From NCBI GenBank assembly GCA_021740645.1, contig JAIOZL010000001.1, positions 1 to 64,000 of the forward strand: a DNA stretch of 64,000 nt, given 5' to 3'. This DNA comes from Bacteroidales bacterium. GTDB taxonomy: Bacteria; Bacteroidota; Bacteroidia; Bacteroidales; JAADJA01. Below the pieces are notes generated by a model, which searched no databases, had not been told where the DNA came from, and saw only the letters and a list, made by a program, of their open reading frames with translations. Positions 61,035 through 64,000 of this stretch are shown piece by piece. The stretch's first letter is position 1. Every line of letters starts with the position of its first letter. The position numbers and the translations under genes are program-made.

Positions 61035-61823
61035 ATGGAAGAAAACGTAAAAACAATTGAAGAGCAAAAACAACAGGTAGAACATAGCGCCTGTGGCTGT
61101 GGATCAGGTGGTTGTGGGTCACACGGAGAAGCAAATACGCAAACAAAAGAAGATTTGCCAATCCGTTTCCAGATATTAAGGGAAGGCGACCGTGTTGTTG
61201 AGTTTGGTTCAGGTACAGGAAATGATGTGTTGGCTGCCGCCCAAATGGTAGGCCCTACTGGAAAAGTTGTTGGTATTGATATGTCCGAAAAAAATATACA
61301 ACTTTCACGAGATTACAGCGATCAGCTAAAATTAAATAATGTAGAGTTCCGTCATGGCAATGTGGAAGAAGTTCCCCTTGCCAAGGAATTTGCAAATATT
61401 GTTTTAGCAAATTGTGTATTCAACCTTCAGGAAAATAAGCAAAAAGTGGCTGACGAAATGTACCGCATTTGCGATCATAATGGATTGGTTTGTATTTCTG
61501 ACTTTGTTACCATTCATGACATACCCCTGGGGCTTAGGCAAGATGGTGCAGAACTTGCCGGTTGTATTGGTGGAGCTGAAAACCTTGAAACATTTATGAA
61601 TTATTTCCGCAAAACTGGTTTTCAAAATGTGGAAATTGTTGAAATGAAAAAGGTACACTTACCTCAGGATATTTTTGAAAAGAATCTGTCTGCAGAAGAT
61701 GTAGAAGCATACAAAGATGTGAATTCTGAGAAAGGAATTTTTAGTGTGACACTAATCGGGGAAAAACCAACAACATGCTCGCCGGAAACTTGTTGTTGTA
61801 ATTCAGATAAACATAAGAATTAG
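61035..61823 (+). CDS. arsM: Arsenite methyltransferase ArsM
   Basis: 262 residues. SAM site VVEFGSGTGNDVLAAAQ and IDMSEKNIQLS; the arsenic-binding cysteines are represented by LANCVFNL (Cys127) and LAGCIGGAENL (Cys177). The N-terminus has a Cys/Gly-rich stretch (ACGCGSGGCGSH, Cys20, 22, 27) and the C-terminus has CSPETCCCNSDKH (Cys248, 253-255); both may bind arsenic or zinc. It methylates As(III), giving volatile or less toxic forms. It shares a transcript with arsR. No arsB/acr3 or arsC is seen in the window. Confidence 0.92.
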   Translation: MEENVKTIEEQKQQVEHSACGCGSGGCGSHGEANTQTKEDLPIRFQILREGDRVVEFGSGTGNDVLAAAQMVGPTGKVVGIDMSEKNIQLSRDYSDQLKLNNVEFRHGNVEEVPLAKEFANIVLANCVFNLQENKQKVADEMYRICDHNGLVCISDFVTIHDIPLGLRQDGAELAGCIGGAENLETFMNYFRKTGFQNVEIVEMKKVHLPQDIFEKNLSAEDVEAYKDVNSEKGIFSVTLIGEKPTTCSPETCCCNSDKHKN

Positions 61824-61862
61824 AAAACGTCTATCATCTGATTTCTCAGATGATCATTTAAT

Positions 61863-61906
61863 AAAGCAAAAGCGGCTTACCCTTAAGGTTAGCGGCTTTT
61901 GCTTTT
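61863..61906 (+). terminator. Terminator after arsR-arsM
   Basis: AAAGCAAAAGC (61863-61873) pairs with GCTTTTGCTTT (61895-61905) in an extended stem with a few mismatches inside, ending in a T-run. It lies 40 bases after the arsM stop. Confidence 0.65.
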
Positions 61907-62169
61907 AACATTAATAAAAGATTAGGTTTTTGCGCGATGAAGTCGTATATTTATGAACTGTAAGATGTTAAAATTTCCTCGAACTGCAATTTATTTTCTT
62001 TCTAAATAGTAACATAAACAGTTTAAAAAGAACTTTTTGAAATTGCATTGTTAATTGTTATTTTATTAACGGTTCCGCTTTTTTTCATCTTTTCTTGACA
62101 AGATAAAAAGCTTGTACTATTTTAGTGCTTTATATGTTCATATAAACATATGATTAAATATAAATAAAA
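61907..62169. other. Intergenic region upstream of the hydrogenase operon
   Basis: About 260 very AT-rich bases (part of a 346-base gap) between the arsM terminator and hypC. It contains a possible promoter and a dyad at 62095-62151 (separate entry). No reading frame or RNA gene is convincing. Confidence 0.4.
62095..62151 (+). promoter_or_regulatory. Possible hyd promoter and Crp/Fnr-like dyad
   Basis: TTGACA (62095-62100), 17 bases, TATTTT (62118-62123) is a sigma-70-like pair, unusual for this phylum. ATATGTT (62132-62138), six bases, AACATAT (62145-62151) is a perfect dyad with the TGTT-N6-AACA geometry of Crp/Fnr-type sites. The hypC ATG is 18 bases downstream. Confidence 0.35.
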
Positions 62170-62427
62170 ATGTGTTTAGCAGTTCCCGGTCAAATAAAAA
62201 AAATAGATGAAACAGGTGCCTTAAGAATGGCCGTTGTAGACTTTAATGGAGTGGAGCAGGACATTTGTATTGAATGGCTTCCTGAAGCCAATGTGGGAGA
62301 TTATGTACTTGCACATGTTGGAACAGCTTTAAGCATGATAGATGAAGAAAGTGCTAAAGCATCCCTTGATGCCTTTGATGAAATTGCAGATCTTTTGGAG
62401 CAAGAAGCCCTGGATAATTCAAATTAG
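62170..62427 (+). CDS. hypC: Hydrogenase maturation chaperone HypC/HupF
   Basis: 85 residues. MCLAVPGQIKKI with the essential Cys2, VDFNGVEQDICIEWLPEANVGDYVLAHVGTALSMID are the family hallmarks. HypC carries the Fe(CN)2CO unit with HypD and keeps the large subunit open for nickel insertion. It is the first gene before the structural genes of a [NiFe] hydrogenase (gap about 190 bases to the small subunit). Other hyp genes are not in the window. Confidence 0.95.
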   Translation: MCLAVPGQIKKIDETGALRMAVVDFNGVEQDICIEWLPEANVGDYVLAHVGTALSMIDEESAKASLDAFDEIADLLEQEALDNSN

Positions 62428-62619
62428 GGACTGGTTACGAATTAAGATTCTTTTCTGCAATTAACTTTCAGTACGCTAGCACTCATCTTTCCAATATCGT
62501 ATTGAGGAATAAAATTATACTCATCATTTGTTGCGTAATAAGGATTAATTAATGACTTTATAAAGGGTCATTTTATCAGGTTATGCTACAAGTGAGTCAC
62601 TAACATAAATTAATTCAAT

Positions 62620-63723
62620 ATGACAAAACAAGCTACCATTTACGAAGAGATCAGGGAAAAAGGCCACTCCCGTCGAGATTTTATTAAATTTTGTGGCATG
62701 ATGGCGGCCATGCTTGGGCTGGAATCTACTGCTGCGGCTCAGATAGCCAAAGCACTTGAGACCAACCCACGACTTCCGCTTATTTGGCTTCATGGCCAGG
62801 AATGTACGTGTTGCAGCGAATCATTTATTCGTTCCTCACATCCTATCGTGGCCGATATATTGCTCGATAAGGTATCCCTGGATTACACGGAAACATTAAT
62901 GGCTGCTGCCGGCCATCAGGCTGAGTCGGCCATGCAAAAAACAATGAATGATTATGCCGGAAAATATTTATTACTGGTAGAAGGATCCATTCCTACAAAT
63001 GAAGAAGGGGTATATTGTTGTATTGGAGGAAGAACTTTTGAAACGATTATTGAGGAAGCAGCTGAAAATGCAATGGCTGTGGTTGCCTGGGGCAATTGTG
63101 CTTCATCAGGATGTGTGCAGGCTGCCTCTCCCAATCCCACAGGCGCCAAACCCATTCATAAAATCATTCATGGAAAACCTATAATTAATGTGCAGGGTTG
63201 TCCACCAATCGCTGAAGTGATGGCTGGGGTTGTTGTTCATTTACTTACTTTCGACAGAATTCCACAACTTGATGCTCTTGGACGACCCAAAGCCTTTTAT
63301 TCAAGAAGGGTTCATGATACCTGTTACCGCAGGCCTAACTTTGATGCAGGACTGTTTGTCGAGTCATTTGATGATGAAAATGCCAAGCGTGGATATTGTT
63401 TGTATAAAATGGGCTGCAAAGGGCCTAGTACATACAACTCTTGTGGTGTGATTAAGTGGAATAACGGGGTTAGTTTCCCTATTCAGTCAGGTCATCCTTG
63501 CATTGGTTGCAGCGAAGCAAATTTCTGGGATAATGGCCCGTTCTATCGACGTTTACCAGAATTCCCAGGCTTTGGGATTGAATCAACCGCTGATAAGGTT
63601 GGAGTTGGACTTGGCATTGCTACGGCCGCCGGAATAACAGCTCATGCAATTACAACTAACATCAGGAAGAAAAAATTGATCGAGAGAGGTCATTGTGAAC
63701 CTGAAGAAGAAACTAACGCTTAA
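62620..63723 (+). CDS. [NiFe] hydrogenase small subunit, group 1 (membrane-bound uptake type)
   Basis: 367 residues. Tat signal HSRRDFIKFCGMMAAMLGL (17-34). LIWLHGQECTCCSESFIRS gives the proximal cluster cysteines (Cys62-65 region); WGNCASSGCVQAA, NVQGCPPIAEVM, HDTCYRRPNFDAGLF, KMGCKGPSTYNSCG and GHPCIGCSEANFWD complete the three iron-sulfur clusters. A C-terminal membrane helix (about 325-345) followed by a basic end anchors it. Such enzymes oxidise H2 at the outer face of the inner membrane and pass electrons to quinone through a cytochrome b. The large subunit gene follows after 17 bases. Confidence 0.95.
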   Translation: MTKQATIYEEIREKGHSRRDFIKFCGMMAAMLGLESTAAAQIAKALETNPRLPLIWLHGQECTCCSESFIRSSHPIVADILLDKVSLDYTETLMAAAGHQAESAMQKTMNDYAGKYLLLVEGSIPTNEEGVYCCIGGRTFETIIEEAAENAMAVVAWGNCASSGCVQAASPNPTGAKPIHKIIHGKPIINVQGCPPIAEVMAGVVVHLLTFDRIPQLDALGRPKAFYSRRVHDTCYRRPNFDAGLFVESFDDENAKRGYCLYKMGCKGPSTYNSCGVIKWNNGVSFPIQSGHPCIGCSEANFWDNGPFYRRLPEFPGFGIESTADKVGVGLGIATAAGITAHAITTNIRKKKLIERGHCEPEEETNA

Positions 63724-63740
63724 TATAGGAGGAAAACAAC

Positions 63741-64000
63741 ATGGAAAAAAGAATAGTAGTAGATCCTGTAACAAGAATAGAAGGCCATCTTAGGGTAGAA
63801 GTTGAAATTAAAGATGGTACCATAGTAGATGCATTTAGTTCGGGAACAATGGTTCGTGGCCTTGAGCTTATACTTAAAGGACGCGATCCAAGAGATGCCT
63901 GGGCATTTACCGAAAGAGTTTGCGGTGTTTGTACAACGGTGCATGCACTTGCTTCAGTAAGAACAGTTGAAGATGCCCTTGACATTGCTGTCCCACCCAA
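63741..64000 (+). CDS. [NiFe] hydrogenase large subunit, N-terminal part (3' end outside window)
   Basis: 86 codons are visible. [20 protein letters not shown] is the standard start of the large subunit, and [20 protein letters not shown] holds the first Ni-Fe ligand pair, Cys61 and Cys64 (RxCGxC, L1 motif). The start is preceded by AGGAGG (63727-63732), a near-perfect Shine-Dalgarno box eight bases upstream, unusual in this phylum. The C-terminal ligand pair and the maturation cleavage site lie beyond the window. Confidence 0.95.
   Translation, partial: MEKRIVVDPVTRIEGHLRVEVEIKDGTIVDAFSSGTMVRGLELILKGRDPRDAWAFTERVCGVCTTVHALASVRTVEDALDIAVPP

Overview
The window looks like a chromosomal segment of a Bacteroidota bacterium, probably an anaerobic or facultatively anaerobic member of the Bacteroidia. 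It is AT-rich and dense in genes. Three proteins (11779-12735, 32880-34331, 56500-57330) end in type IX secretion (T9SS) sorting domains. There is a TonB-dependent receptor, many lipoproteins, Bacteroidota-only families (DUF4293, LruC, TIGR02757, bacterial PcrB), and promoters of the Bacteroidota type (-7 TAnnTTTG, -33 TTTG). The genus cannot be fixed from sequence alone.

Layout. 1-1.8 kb: a duplicated and partly decayed GIY-YIG gene beside an isolated holin/endolysin pair. 2.2-8.7 kb: dipeptidyl peptidase, PcrB prenyltransferase, thioredoxin reductase, M19 dipeptidase and a lipoprotein with two repeats. 9-11.2 kb: a two-component system. 11.4-11.7 kb: a truncated tRNA-like element, an intact tRNA-Pro(GGG) and repeated hairpins. 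11.8-19 kb: secreted dioxygenase, M28 peptidase, a lipoprotein and two DUF3857 proteins. 19-22.6 kb: tsaB with a MacA-like adaptor and TolC. 22.9-30 kb: adenine deaminase, an ArsR regulator, rsmA, a TPR protein, serS, rpmA and rplU. 30-41 kb: TonB receptor, beta-helix protein, S41 protease, transporter, methyltransferase/K+ channel pair, TIGR02757 and tsaD. 41-47.3 kb: TamB, DUF4293, phosphoesterase and SSB. 47.5-57.3 kb: exported hydrolases, a predicted clan CD peptidase lipoprotein, TfoX-N, a LruC beta-solenoid lipoprotein and a SIR2-like protein. 57.5-60.6 kb: a DsrE/zinc-ribbon pair and pabA, pabB, pabC for p-aminobenzoate. 60.6-61.8 kb: an arsR-arsM arsenic unit. 62.1 kb to the end: the start of a group 1 [NiFe] hydrogenase operon (hypC, small subunit, large subunit cut by the window edge).

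Most of the content is housekeeping and cell-envelope genes. The strongest non-obvious signal is a pair of promoters with the same architecture: a -7 box, 9 nt, then two GTGATA copies 11 bp apart. One precedes the response regulator gene and the other precedes the two-repeat lipoprotein gene, which suggests an autoregulated two-component circuit with a local envelope target. Also notable are the orphan lysis cassette, the tRNA-like fragment with a GUA anticodon, the arsR operator lying over its own -7 box, the SIR2-like NADase candidate and the predicted clan CD peptidase. I found no CRISPR array, insertion sequence or rRNA.
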